This document shows positions 24,701 through 36,432 of a stretch of DNA of 64,000 bases, one piece after another. The notes below the pieces were generated by a model, which was given only the letters and a program-made list of their open reading frames with translations, was not told the origin of the DNA and did no database searches. The stretch's first letter is position 1; each line of letters starts with the position of its first letter. The stretch comes from Brasenia schreberi (Eukaryota > Streptophyta > Magnoliopsida > Nymphaeales > Cabombaceae): assembly GCA_036023115.1 (NCBI GenBank), contig JAYKKT010000046.1, forward strand, positions 6,087,501 to 6,151,500. Direction: 5' to 3'. The position numbers and the translations under genes were made by a program.

Positions 24701-26324
24701 AGTACCTCCCAGGCTTCAACTTTCGAGGGGGCTTTTGGCAGCTGAATAACTCGGCAATTTCTTCCTCTTTAAGTGGCCTTCCATTGACGTTGATTTGCTC
24801 CGGGTGTAATTGATTAGCACAACACTCGATCTCGGACTTCATGATCTGCTTGATTTCTAAAGGGCAGCAAAGCTGACGCAGCAATCTTGAACTCCGACCG
24901 AGCCTTCGCCTTTTTGATTCCACAATGGGTTGACCAATGCAAGTGACACACTTCCTACCTTCAGGCATTGAACCCATAGCCTTAAACATGCAATTACCAC
25001 AGTACCTAGCCCCACAGACTAAACACGATTCAATTCCTTTCAACAAATTTGTTCTCCCACAGATGGAACAGATGCGCCTCTTTGTCATCTTTCTCTGAAC
25101 ACCACCACGACTGGATGCATCATTAGTTGATGCACCCAAGCATGAATCAACAGTTGTGGATAGAGAAGAGTCTGAATCGTCATCTACGGATGCATCACTG
25201 ATGTCAAATGTTACCGGTACTACTCGCCTCATTTGCTGCATTCTGCTAGCTGCTTGTAGGGCAGATGTGGAAGAGCCCTCATCTATAGAGGACGATTTCG
25301 GTGATTCAACAGAGTGAAGCCTTTCTGAACTCAAAGCTGATTCATGCATGTCTTTAGAATTATACATGGAGGCAGCGCTATGTGACCCCTCTTCTATTTC
25401 CGGTGATGATTCGCCAGCTTCACCAGATGGTTCTAAAGTGGTGATATCATGATCCTCTGATTGAGGCATAGAGGTTTCATGGGGACCTCTATTGTTTATG
25501 ACCATCATGTCGGATTCATTAGCTGAACAGTTGAATCTAGACATAGTCAAAGAAGATGAAGATAAGATAGCAGTGTTTGATACTGCAGGAACAAAATCTT
25601 CTTGCTCTGATAGGGAAGTTGTCCCTTCAGGATCCTCCATCGCCGTGCTTGACTTAGAGAGGCTAGCAATCCTGTTCAACCCTGAAATTGAACTAGCAGT
25701 TTCAGAGAGTTCAACTAAACACTTATTGTTTACTGATTCCAAAGGTTCCGTTGGAATATTTGGCTCTTGATCATCAGTTTCTTGTCCAGTCATCGTCTTG
25801 CGCCCATTGGCAGTAGTAGGCGAATTCTTTGCCTCAATCTCATGCTCCTCTTGTTCAGATTGATTTCTCTCTGCATCAGAATCCTTCAATTCTTTGTTGA
25901 CGTACTCAAAGCCACTGCTATCTCGTTCAAAACCAGAATCAAGTAAAAGAGTGGAGGACCTAGGAGATGTCGGTGCAATGGATTTGACCACTTTATCAGG
26001 ATCAATCATTAACGAATCTGTCGTTCGGCGGCCATGATGGGTGGAGGGTTGTAGTTTAGAGGTGCGCAGTCGAATCGGCTCCATTACAGGAATCTGCGCA
26101 GAAAAGGAAGCATTTGGTGCAGGGGAGGCAGGAAGTGTGAGGCTGACAGAAGGAAGATCACTCAGAGGGTGGATAAGAGGGAGGTCACAGTCAAGGGGAG
26201 GGCCTTTGTATTCGACGGCAATGGAGTAGTCGAGATGATCATAGTCAGGTATGACTGCACCAGGTGGAAGCATCATCCTGAGGAACTCCTCCCATGATTT
26301 CTCATACGACATCTCCATTACCAT
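21709..26324 (-). CDS. XLG: Extra-large guanine nucleotide-binding protein (XLG)
   Basis: Plant-specific large G-alpha-like protein that works with G-beta-gamma in immunity, root and hormone signalling at plasma membrane and nucleus. Eight minus-strand exons: 26324-24669, 24534-24397, 24294-24190, 24066-23884, 23189-23060, 22828-22593, 22516-22347, 22264-21709. All junctions keep phase, giving 1057 residues, longer than the roughly 850-890 of the Arabidopsis XLGs as I remember them. The start [15 protein letters not shown] leads to [12 protein letters not shown], a family N-terminal signature. A long acidic Ser-rich region follows. A Cys-rich zinc-finger-like region is at about 416-465 ([20 protein letters not shown]). 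The G-alpha-like domain has [13 protein letters not shown] (about 679-691, lacking the usual Gly-Lys-Ser), DGRGQ (852-856) and NKFD (951-954). No disruption seen. XLG1, 2 or 3 subtype not assigned. Confidence 0.95.
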
Positions 26325-26465
26325 CTGTGTGTGTGTACGAACCCCCTAAACCCCAAAACTTCAAATGTCTAAAACTCTGAACTCCACCGCGTGCAGGAAA
26401 CTGCAGCAGGAAGGCCTAACACTCTAAACCTGAAGTTTCCAACTGAAGATGACGAAATAAAGACG

Positions 26466-26466
26466 C

Positions 26467-26524
<58 letters not shown>
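26466..26524. repeat. (GA)n microsatellite upstream of XLG
   Basis: Nearly 60 bases of GA repeat about 140 bases before the XLG start codon, probably in the promoter or 5' leader (CT-rich on the XLG strand). Reading frames across it on both strands are artefacts. Confidence 0.95.
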
Positions 26525-26527
<3 letters not shown>

Positions 26528-26719
26528 GCCCCTGGAAGACTTCCTTCCGGCTACGCTTACGCGGGAGCGGGGGCCTGCAGGAAGGAGGCGACCGTTGACA
26601 TTGACTTGGACGTTTCTTTTAACCTTTTCTGAACGGCCAGAATTCAAATGTTCGGATTCGGATAACAACCCGAAACCAACTAGAAGCACCCAAACCCGAT
26701 ATATGGATTTGTAGTATTA

Positions 26720-27260
26720 CTCGAGTGAGAGAGCAAGCCAGTTGACCAGGTCCAGGTGGATCTGGACTTAATGAGACGGTCTTCAAAATGAGCCAAGTCA
26801 CTTATGCTGAGCTTGATCAGGTTTGGTGACCTAACAAGAGCTGGCTCATTGAGCCTTGTTCAGCCTGGCAGTTTGGCTCAAAGAATCTAATTTCAGGATT
26901 ATATCTAGGGTGAAAGTGAGTCATGCTGCTCATGAGCCACTCAAGCTCGACTTGCGGAAAACTTGAAATCGGCTCGACTTGTCAAGCTGTTGTCAACCTT
27001 GCAAACCTAATTGAGCTGCATATATTCACATCTATGATGTTTGATTGGATTTGGCCTTACTGTGCTTGTTCTCGACACAAGCTTAATTGAGCCATTCTTG
27101 GTCACACAGGCCTCAAACGAGAGCTTCAAGCTCAAGCTTAACCCTGAAGATCAAAGCTTGTTTGAGCTTGAGTCCAGCATTCTCTTAACTAGGTGAGCCA
27201 CAGCTTAGGGTTGTTTGTGCTTATCCTGGCTCAAATGAGCAAATGAGCTTAATAATTTAA
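26720..27260. repeat. Degenerate GAGCTC/AGCTTGAGC-rich dispersed repeat
   Basis: Many imperfect copies of GAGCTTGA, TGAGCC and CTCAAGCTC in both orientations. Similar stretches occur at 18990-19090, 34327-34900, 35220-35340, 35890-36050, 51780-52080 and 55160-55330. Probably decayed non-autonomous transposons; class not determinable by eye. Confidence 0.5.
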
Positions 27261-27303
27261 TTGGATTTTAAACTACAGTTTGTGGTGAAGAGGCTGGTCA
27301 TGA

Positions 27304-27540
27304 TAGACATGGCTAATTTTGGGGCGGGTTTTGGTTTGAGTCCTAAATCACTCGAAACTGATAAAAAATTAAATTTTAATAAATATATAAAAATCTGAAA
27401 CCAACGGTTTCAAACCACCACTTCTGGTTTCATGAAAAGTGAAACCAGAATTGAACTGGTGGTCACCGGTTTCTTTGGTTCTTAGCCTGGTTTTGTTCTT
27501 ACTGGAACCACCGGGCCGGTTCCAAAGTGGCCAATTCTAG
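27304..27540. mobile_element. Decayed copy of the TAGACATGG MITE family
   Basis: Starts TAGACATGGC at 27304 and has the GGTTTC/GAAACC-rich interior seen in the complete copy at 41343-41763. The right end is too changed to place surely, and no target duplication was found. Confidence 0.4.
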
Positions 27541-28029
27541 GTTAGGGACTGGACTAGGCCCAGTGGATCTAGACATGATAATTACCGGAGGGCTCGAGTG
27601 GGTGGTAGTTCTTTTCAAATGGGTCCCAAGCAAACAGTTAAAGCACTGGGCTCGCTTTTGGAAGGAATTATGTGGTCTAAGGTTTCAGATGTACAAAAAT
27701 TAAAAATATTGGTAGGTCATTTTATCAATGCTTGTGAAATGATATGTGGTTTGGACCATGTAGACATTGACGCATCGCTTTAGACTTGGTGAACATTTCC
27801 TTTTCACATGTGAATATTTTGTCAACAAATTGAAGTTGTTTCGTGGAAATGAATACTTTGCTGCTGCTATATGAAGTAATGATGCGGTCATATCCTCCAT
27901 TCGAGCCGAATCTGGATCTGCAGGGAAAATTAATTTTGGATTTTGTTACCGGTCTTGTTATTTTATACACATGGGATTCAGACTCAGATCTGGATCCAAC
28001 CTATTAACATCCCTCAGCTCTTCTGTGTA

Positions 28030-28867
28030 GTTGGGCATAGGGATGGCAATCTTCGTTTTTTTTTTAAAACCTTGAACCGTTGGTTTTGAGACGGTTTCGG
28101 TTTGAATCTGAAACTATTAAAATCAATAAATAAAAATTTTATATTTAAAATTATAATATATTATATGTATAATAATAGAAAATTGTCAGCCTCTTCTCTA
28201 TCATCATGAGGGGGGCAGGGTGGGAACCGGAAAGGGCCAGAGAGGCCATATCGGAGCTGAGGCGGTTGGTTCCAAACCACTCCAACCCGCCAGTTTTTTA
28301 TTGGTTTTACTGCGATTTTTTAAAATGTCGAACTGTAATAAAACCGGACGGTTCCTGGTTTTAGGTTTCGAGTCTGATTCAAATGGTTTTAGTTCCTGCC
28401 AGTTCTCAAGCGACTTCAATTCCGGTTTGAACTGGCGGGTCGGCTCAAAGGTGCCCACTTCGTCCTGCCCCTACATGAGATAGGTTCTCAAGGAAAAAAA
28501 ATCCCACCCTGTTGTGGGACGGAGTAAGGCAGAGAAGACCCGTAAGTGAAGTGGGGCGGGCCCAAATGAGGTTCAAGGTAAGTAAACCCACTCTGTTTTT
28601 CCCTTATATATGTATGTATAATGATATAATCACATTAAAATACCATAAAGTAGATTATATTTTTTATATAAATATATAATATTAACTGAATTTCCTTTTA
28701 AAAAATCTTTTTTTATGTCGAAGTGGGGCGGAATATACCAGAGTAGGTGTGGGTTTTGATCCCCAAGACCCGCCAGAAGGACCGGATGGGTTGTAATAGG
28801 AGGTTTCCAGTACGCAACAAGTCCCAGCTGGGTGGGAACCCGTCTCGTTGCCATCCCTAAGTGGGCA
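28030..28867. mobile_element. hAT-like MITE with TAGGGATGGCAA ends
   Basis: Perfect 12-bp inverted ends: TAGGGATGGCAA at 28038-28049 and TTGCCATCCCTA at 28848-28859, enclosing 822 bp. Flanking 8-mers GTTGGGCA and AGTGGGCA share their last six bases, fitting an aged 8-bp target duplication. No coding capacity. A related right end (TTGCCATCCCT) appears near 42678. Confidence 0.75.
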
Positions 28868-29565
28868 CGCATAACATGAGAGCTTTACATCGCTAACGGT
28901 TCCTTGTGAAAGAATCTATTTGTTATTATTGGCTCTACGGGTTGTGCGTTATAAATGAGCAGAAGACACGAAAATGAACATCACGACCCGTAAACCTGAT
29001 TCTGTGTGTGCGCGCGTGCCTGTTCGGTTGTTCGGGCCCAGTGAATATTGTGCACTAAGCTCTCTTGGCCCCTCATAGTCAGTCATGCAACAAACCCCAC
29101 ACAAGGATAACCCCCAACCCACGTTCCAAACGTCGACTTTGACTAACGAGCAAACTCTCATGACTTTGACGGACTCGGACTCAGTCTGGGTCAACCACTT
29201 GGGTTTAGTTTAACAATAGTTAGGAAGGTGGTTTAATTTGCTGGATCTGTCTAAACCCATCGGCCAATATCGCTTCCTTGCTTCACTGGCTAACTTGCTT
29301 CAACTGGACTTTCATGATTCAAAAGTCGATCTTGGCTAAGCTAAGCTAATTATGCCGATTGGCGGTTCTTGGCTTGGTTCGGTTCTGGCAAGAACGGATG
29401 GGTCGGTTATGAATCGTTCATGTATAGCTCCACCAAAACAAGTGGACCAGGTCACTCTATATCTACTGTGCATGTTGCTAGAACTCATCGCATGGAATGC
29501 TTCAGCCATCGGTGACATAACACAAAGTGTTGGGGAGTGCCACTCCCAATTGGAAGACATACAAC

Positions 29566-29665
29566 TAGACATGGCCGGTTCATAACCAACCGGCCCAGTG
29601 GTTCAAACCGGTTTCAGAACTGGCCAAACCGGCCGGACCCGGAAACCTGAGAGAGTGTCACGAAG
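29566..29665. mobile_element. Truncated copy of the TAGACATGG MITE family
   Basis: Begins TAGACATGGCCGG at 29566 followed by CCGG- and GGTTC-rich interior. No matching right end was found; it abuts LINE-derived sequence. Confidence 0.45.
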
Positions 29666-29689
29666 ACTAGTTATTGCAGTGGCTAAAAA

Positions 29690-29885
29690 AGAAATAATCC
29701 CAATCAATGTTAGAGGTTTTCATTGGAGTCACTCCTTGTTTGTAGACAATGTTTTGTTCTTCCTACAAGATCGGAGACAATCTATTGCCAACTTTCTGAA
29801 AATTATTCAGGAATTTGAAGAACATTCAGGCATGACGGTGAAGGCTCCTTCTCAATAAGAAGTGACTCCAATGAAAACCTAACCC
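29690..29885 (+). mobile_element. Non-LTR (L1-type) reverse transcriptase fragment
   Basis: The plus frame reads HSLFVDNVLFFLQDRRQS then FLKIIQEFEEHSGMTV. This matches the catalytic F/Y-A-D-D region of plant LINE reverse transcriptase, here decayed to FVDN. A 25-base inverted repeat brackets it: GTTAGAGGTTTTCATTGGAG at about 29708 and CTCCAATGAAAACCTAAC at about 29866. Only a short fragment survives. Confidence 0.7.
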
Positions 29886-31000
29886 TGAACATTCAGGACA
29901 GTGGAAAAATTATTCTGATTGCTTAATGTGGGGCTCTCAAGAAACGTTCTCTTCCTCCCTAGCTTGGGAAGAAATAAGAAGTGAAGGCTTGGTTTGTCCT
30001 ATGGCAAAGTGCATCTTATGTAAATCGCACTTTCCTAGAGCGGTTGTAACTGCGAATTGCAATAGAGGAAAAGCTCCTAACAATGGACAGACTCCAAAAC
30101 TTTGGAATTGGTAATGGCGGACACTGTGTAATGTATAGATGGGTTCCTCAGTCATCCTTCTAAAGGGAGAAAGGGGGAGAATGATTTGGGCAAGGAGAAG
30201 ATCTGGTTCCAGTTCCGGCCATCCACCCATGCCGGTGTCATGTATTAGGAAAGCTATACATCTATGAGATGTGGGGTATTTGATTAGCATGATCAACGAT
30301 GTAGATTTTAATTAAAAATAAGATAATAAAGTAGACTTGAGCACGGGTAAGGTTTAAGCATTTACTACTACCCCTCTCTCTCTTTATTTTATATGTGTAG
30401 GTAATGAAGTCTTGCTTTGCAAATTATTTTGTATTGTCAAAACCATTCCCCTTTGCGCTGTTCTTTCAAATTGTTGTTGACAAACAGTACCAGCTTCTTC
30501 TAGAACTTCTCCTTCACATGGTAAACCTGATGCGATTTCTTTGCCGATTTCTTTGCCTGATTTCGGCTTTCTCCGAGCTTTAAGTTCGTTACCGTCGACT
30601 AGGTACGCCTGCAGCGGAAGATGAATGTGATCTTGATTTCGGTTTGAGGTTTCTTCACAGCGGATTTTTTTCAGGGAAAAATGTGTTTGTATTTTTTTTC
30701 AGTCTTAGTATATTTGTAACTGTCTGCACTACTCTATATTTATAGAGCAATACGAGCTCTTCCTTTTTATCGGTTTTTCTGTTGGGCTTTCCTCTTCAGG
30801 AGCCTTTGTATCCGGATGGTTATCGTAACGGTCCGACTGTTACGATTTTGCTGTTATGGCAATTTCTCCAATCAACACGGGTAACAGTTGGATGGCCAGT
30901 CCAGCCGTTACCTTTGCTGGGTTGCCGAGAATGGCCACAGCTGAACAAAACCAGGTAGGAAATTTAGCCGAATGAGCTTCTTGATATTCACTAAGTGGAA
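29886..31000. other. Intergenic repeat-like stretch, nothing clear
   Basis: No recognisable gene. Some parts may belong to the LINE fragment on the left. 30480-30960 is of more even base composition, but its frames are short and match nothing I know. Confidence 0.4.
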
Positions 31001-31019
31001 TCGGCTTTCTTAAGGTGGA

Positions 31020-31290
31020 ACCCAACAAGCAAAGCGTAGGGAGGCCAAAGCTACACCGTGAATATTGAACTCATGATATTTGACTTGTGAGGTAGCCCCT
31101 TAGCCAGGTGAGCTGTTGTTCATGGTTCACTATTCTTTTGTTTGTATGTGTTACCATGGGAACCAAAGCTTAACATGCATGCACCCACCGGGAATCGAAC
31201 TCACAACCTATGAGTAGGTGTCATAGACTCTCTCCAAGAAAGGGCGGCCCAAGTACTTCACTGCAACATAGACTCTCCCCAACTTATTAG
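31020..31290 (-). mobile_element. Two tRNA-derived SINE-like fragments
   Basis: The minus strand shows AACAGCTCACCTGGCTAAGG with a B-box-like ATGAGTTCAATATTC (31135-31060), and separately GTGAGTTCGATTCCCGG (about 31206-31188). Both look like Pol III internal promoter pieces. The segments are short and decayed. Confidence 0.45.
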
Positions 31291-31479
31291 ATGCCCAATT
31301 CAGCATCTTCCTTATCCTAAACCGAATGTAATGACTCTGGGATCAGCATGTATATCTATTTACACGCCTGAATGACCCTTTCCGACGACATAATGAGAAT
31401 GTACATAACCCTTTTCCGGTATGGAATAAACTTTTAATCTGACGATGGAGTCAACTCCATGATTATAAGTTAAAGGCCG

Positions 31480-32226
31480 CAGATGGACATGTCATGTTTT
31501 TAACCAGACTGGCATTGGAATCGAAACCAAATCGGGTCAAGAACAGGCCAAAACCAGAATCGAGGGTTCAAACCACTTGTTTAGTTCATTTTTATTATTT
31601 TTCAAAAAAATTCAGTCCCATGTGGTTTTGGGTTGAAGCAGATACAAACCCGGAAGTGGCAGTTACGGCCATAAGGGAAACAAGCCTGGATCCTGTTCAT
31701 GTTTCAATTCATGGTTCCGGGTAAACATGTCCAGTTCCAAACCAACCTAACAGTTTTAACCAAAACAGATCTTGCCAAGAATCAAACCCACAACTGGGTA
31801 GCCCCCCCAGTACAGTTCATGTTTCACCTTCAATGGAACCCGTGGTTCCAAACTGCAGGTTATATATATATATGGATCCTGTCTACCATTGATGTTTGTC
31901 ACTCGTGTATTTACTTTTAAAAAACATGAGTATAATAATATTTTTCTTTATACTTTTTTGAAAACCTTTAAATTTTTAAAATTAAACTCATGTCACTCAA
32001 AAGTGATGGTCGAGTAATGCTAAAGGTTGGCAAGATCTAGCTTTCTTATGTTATATTTTTTATATATATATATATTAAATTTCAAAATTTTAATAGCTTT
32101 TTCTGGTTTAGGGGTGGTTTGAGCCTCAATCTGAAACCAGCGGTTCTGAAATCGGAACCAAAACCGGCCCTGGTCAAGTTCAGGTCTGATTCCAGGTTCC
32201 ACAATAACTGAAACCGGCCATGTCTA
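31480..32226. mobile_element. Decayed MITE-family sequence, right end at 32226
   Basis: Rich in GGTTCCAAACC- and AACCGG-type motifs. The right end is AAACCGGCCATGTCTA at 32211-32226, the expected terminus of the TAGACATGG family. The left border is unclear and may be nested (TGGACATGTC near 31488, AACATGTCC near 31726). A short TA run lies at 31860-31871. Confidence 0.5.
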
Positions 32227-32861
32227 GAGGCAAACCATTCCCTGTTTGTGTTGGAAGGGACTCCAAACCGCAATCTAGTCATCAACTAAGAAAGACCCAT
32301 GCAAGCCTAACTGATCACTATTAAACACCAGTATGTATCTTAAAAGTTATTATGCCAAGAATTACTTGCAGAACATGAAATCAAATCACCCACTTCAATT
32401 AATGTTTGTTTATAAACTAATTGACAGCCTTTCTTTACCTTACTGTCAATTTCAATGGAAGAACTCTCTTTTACTCGCGCTATAAGAGAGAGACTCTTGT
32501 GCATTTCTTTCTTGGTGAAGCACACCACCTACCCGGAAGCCGAAGGAACCCCGACGGATCCGGTTTGAGCCCGGTCAGCCTGTCGCTGATTTTCTCCATT
32601 GATCTTGAGACCTTTGCATTTCTGCTGCAGTTGCTTGCAGCTCAAGCGAGTTGTTTGAGTTGCAACTTCGATACTCAACCAAGTACAATTGGTGGTGCGG
32701 CCAAGCGAGTTGTAAGCCACACAGAGGCACCACATTGACAAAATTGATGTGGCTACTCACTATCCTGTACTCTTGTTCTACACTGTATAAATCATCTGGT
32801 CCGAGCTCGGCATCTTCCATGCTTATATCTGATACATAATTAACTTTGTCCCATGCAAGGG

Positions 32862-33027
32862 TGTCAGAGAGGGGTTGCGTTAGGCTTCCGACAATCGGCG
32901 TAAAACATTATCGGACTTTTCTATTATGGATTCTATAAATTATGAGCATGATAGGGCTCTTTTGAAAACAAAGAATCAATGTAGCCGAACCCATCTAATA
33001 TGGGAAAAGGCTTAATTGTTGTTGTAT
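32862..33027 (+). mobile_element. SINE 3' part with RTE-like tail
   Basis: GGGGTTGCGTTAGGCTTCCG, CGGCGTAAAACATTATCGG, ATGGATTCTATAAA, AAGAATCAATGTAGCCGAAC and the end ATCTAATATGGGAAAAGGC TTAATTGTTGTTG. Same layout as 19640-19775. Confidence 0.75.
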
Positions 33028-33359
33028 CTTGAGACCTTGGCATGCCAAACCACTTGAACCAACCAAGCATTGGTTTTATTTGACATATTTAAGATGTAAA
33101 ATAATTTGATTTTTTTAATCATTAGCCTATTTATTTGCAAAATACAGGTATAGTTCTGATCGTATTCTTCACCGGCGTACTTGTACGCCAGATCGAACTA
33201 AATATGGAGATAGCAATGCACTGAAAATATGACCCTTTTTCTCGTTAAAAGAATTAGAGAAAAGATGTACCTTTTCCTTCTACCTCTATTCAACCAACAA
33301 TCTTCATGAAAAGTCGTCCACAATTTCACAACAATATCTTCATAAAATATTTATACAAC

Positions 33360-34040
33360 AATATCTTCATAAAATATTCATTTGCTTATTTATTTAAGAG
33401 AGAGAGAGAGAGAATTCTAAACTTCAAAAGTTGATGATCCCTATCCAATCCATGAATGAATGCATGGGAACAAATGTGAATGTGGAACCCATCGACTTAA
33501 ATTTGGTAGTGACAACGAATTAGTGATTACTTTAATTGGACTTCATCACTTGATCCTAAATCCGTCCTCATCCGTCCCTTTTTTTTTGTTCCCTGCACCA
33601 ATATGAAACAAGAGCCACCCTCCGAATCACAGGGCCTACCAGCTTCTTTGTGTCATTACTTCAATAAATCTCCCTTAATGATCTTTCCAACCTTATTAAA
33701 TTAAGCCGTTTCATATACACATTCAAAATAATGCGTGGTAATTACAATGGTTAATTGCATTACTAGCCTTTTCAACAGGGCACTCGTAAATCATGAGCCG
33801 AGCCGCCCGGTGAAGTTACTTCGGAAAACTTAATCCACTAATTCCTCATTTGTGCTTTTAGTCGTCTCGTGTTCGAGTCTAATCTCAAAAAAAGTTCCTC
33901 CCCCAAGGAAGTATATTTGTGAATGACTAAGACGCTTATAATCTAGCTTTGATGGTGTTGTTGTCAAAAATGATGATGCAATTCTAATGACACTCATCGA
34001 TTTTTGGTGCTAGCACGTCATTTTTTATTAGCCGTGTTTT
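33360..34040. other. Non-coding stretch
   Basis: No gene. A 29-base near-tandem duplication (CAACAATATCTTCATAAAAT) occurs at about 33328-33380, a short GA run at about 33390-33412, and a SINE-like B-box sequence (GTGTTCGAGTCTAATC) near 33870. Confidence 0.5.
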
Positions 34041-34045
34041 ATATT

Positions 34046-34302
34046 AGTTTAAGATGATTTGGACATATAGAAAGAATATCAAAAGAAAAACATGTAAGAA
34101 TGTACGAAAAACTAGATTTTAAAAGTATTAAAGGAGATAGAGGATGACCACAAAAGTGTTGCAAAGAAATAATAAAGAATGATCTAGCTTATTGTGAATT
34201 AACTTTTAACATGGCACATGATAGGGCTATGTGGAAACAAAGAATCTATGTAGCGGACCCTGTCTAGTATGAGAAGAGTCTTGGTTATTGTTGTTGGTGT
34301 TT
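34046..34302 (+). mobile_element. RTE-type LINE 3' end, degenerate copy
   Basis: Closely matches 63095-63350 at nucleotide level over its whole length: TTTAAGATGATTTGGACATA, AAAAGTGTTGCAAAGAAATA, AATGATCTAGCTTATTGTGA, then CCTGTCTAGTATGAGAAGAG and a GTT-rich tail. In-frame stops (for example ATGACCACAAAAG where the other copy has ACGACCACAAAAG) show it is dead. Confidence 0.85.
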
Positions 34303-34326
34303 TATATTGGTTATCACCCAATGAAT

Positions 34327-34947
34327 CCATAGTTGCAGCTCATAACAAGCAAATAGAGGTCTAATCGAGCCAAGTTGAGCTCGAGTATAGCCAACCTCGA
34401 CTTCACTCGTTTAAGAAATTTTTAGCTCAGCTCATATCTCTAGTTCATTGGCAGTGGGTAACTGTTTCTGAATCACTAAAAACAACAACTATGCCTTTTT
34501 TTTCTAGAGGTCGGCCATATAGATTCTTTGTTTATATAGAACTCGATCATATAGCATTTTAATAGATAACTTAACATAAGTTAAATCATTTTTATTACTT
34601 TTTTCAATACTTTTGTGGTCTTTTTCTTTCAAATTGTCTCCAACTCATTTTCAGTAATTAATTGTCATTAATGCGTGATAAACCATAATCAACATTTATG
34701 TAGTGATGTTCAATATTTGGCAATGACTCGTCGAAAACCATAGTCGCAGCTCATAACAAGCAAAGCAAATAGGGCGTAATCGAGCCGAGATGAGCTCAAT
34801 TAATAGCCAAGCTCGACTTCGCTCATTTAAGAACTATTTGGCTCAGCTCGGGTCTCCAGTTCATTATCAGTAGTTAATTGTCTCGAGTTCACTCTCAGTA
34901 GTTAATTGTCATTAAGACTTGATGAACCATGATTAACGTTTACGTAA
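34327..34947. repeat. Large imperfect tandem repeat
   Basis: The block at 34327-34473 (CATAGTTGCAGCTCATAACAAGC onward) recurs at 34738-34890 (CATAGTCGCAGCTCATAACA). A following block (GATAAACCATAATCAACATT at about 34675) recurs at about 34917 (GATGAACCATGATTAACGTT). The unit holds GAGCTC-rich sequence. No coding potential. Confidence 0.8.
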
Positions 34948-34949
34948 CA

Positions 34950-36180
34950 AGGGCTTAAAATTGAGAGGGTACTAGTAGCCTCCCTCTGTGGGGCCCACTG
35001 CCTCGCCCCTGCTTGGGAATGATACTATCCAGCCCTTTCGCTCGCGGGTCCCATCGATTGCCATGTGGTCTTCCACTATTCGTTTTCACCTGCTGATGCT
35101 TACAGCTGGCTGTACAATTGGCGTAGTTAGCAAATGACGATCCTGCCCTCCTTTAGACGCTCCTCACAAATGGAGATGAGATCCATTTCTGGGTCTTGCT
35201 GATCCAAACGGAGTCCGGCTGAGCCTGGAGTCCAAGAGTAGGTCTGGCAGAACGAGCCAAGCTAAATGAGTTATGATGCTTGTCACGGACTTGTTTGATC
35301 ATTTAAGACAAGTCGAGCTCGTATTGAGACGATCTATGACATAACTAGACCAGGTGATCGAGAATTCATGAAAGATGATTTCTTTAATTTTCGTTTCATT
35401 CATAAAATAAATGAGTTATGATGCTTATAAGACTAATCTATTTGCATGTAGGTGCGCATACATGTATCCGAACGATGAACGAGCAGCTTAATAGTTCATC
35501 TCGTTAGGATATCTGAGGATGATCCGATCCAATCCAATCAGAAAAAGGATCAAAGGGATGTAGGGGCAGTTCAGATACCAAAAGACGAGACCTCGTTGGT
35601 GGGGTGCGCACCGAGAGAGAGAGAGCGCGCGCTAAGTACGAAGTCGCTTTCGCCTTTCTTCCTCAGTAGGAAACGGCCACGTAAACAGGACAAATTTGTG
35701 GGATCCAATCGGACAAAATGCAAACCCACCAGCAGATAAAGAGAGGCGTGGCACTGACATAGACCCAGATCCATTTTGTTTATATATAATCCATGCAGAG
35801 TCAAGTCGAGCTCCCATGCGAAAATCGGCCGCTGTTGGCTCGTTCTCAGCTCTTCAAGTTCAATTGAGAAACCTAATCTTACATGGGTTTGTGTAGTTTG
35901 AAGTTTGAGTTTTAGTTTGTTTAAGTTTTAACGAGCAAGCTCGTGTTCGGCGTATCTTAAATGAGCGAACCATACACTCCTGAACATTCCATAGTCTAAT
36001 GAGACGAGCCACAAACAGACCGAGCTCTGCTGGTTTGGTTGTGCCTTAAGCCCAATGTGATGACCACAAAACACAATTTCCTACTCTAATCGGAGCTGAA
36101 CTTCTCTACCATATTTGACCCGATTCATATTCCTAAGCCGTCACGGCGTCAGGCATGCCGTTAGTGCCCTCCCTCGTTAA
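34950..36180. other. Intergenic region upstream of XTH
   Basis: Repeat-like GAGC/GCTC stretches at 35220-35340 and 35890-36050; the rest is unremarkable. A short GAGAGAGCGCGCGC tract lies at about 35610-35632. No gene supported. Confidence 0.5.
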
Positions 36181-36339
36181 TGTGAGGTGACGTCGCCAAC
36201 GGCTTCACGTCAGCGAGCTATTCAAATCACGAGAACACCCCTATGTAGAAAAGGAATGCCATTGATACCCTTGACAGAGCACCAAATGCATAAAGAGCCT
36301 GCTGTCTGTCTCTCTCTCGGATCTTTTTCTTGCACTCCC

Positions 36340-36350
36340 TCTCCTTTCTC

Positions 36351-36388
<38 letters not shown>

Positions 36389-36390
36389 CC
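36340..36390. repeat. (CT)n(CG)n tract in the XTH 5' leader
   Basis: CT repeats pass into GCGCGCGCGCGCGC, about 45-95 bases before the XTH start codon. CT tracts are common in plant core promoters and leaders. The 177-codon frame crossing it only joins the leader to XTH exon 1. Confidence 0.85.
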
Positions 36391-36432
36391 TCTTTTTGTT
36401 GCAGACGAGAAAGAATTCAAGCAAACAAAGGA

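Noticed and set aside
26369..26714. Overlapping 106- and 107-codon frames on both strands
   Set aside because: Mostly translated GA/CT microsatellite; no family sequence.
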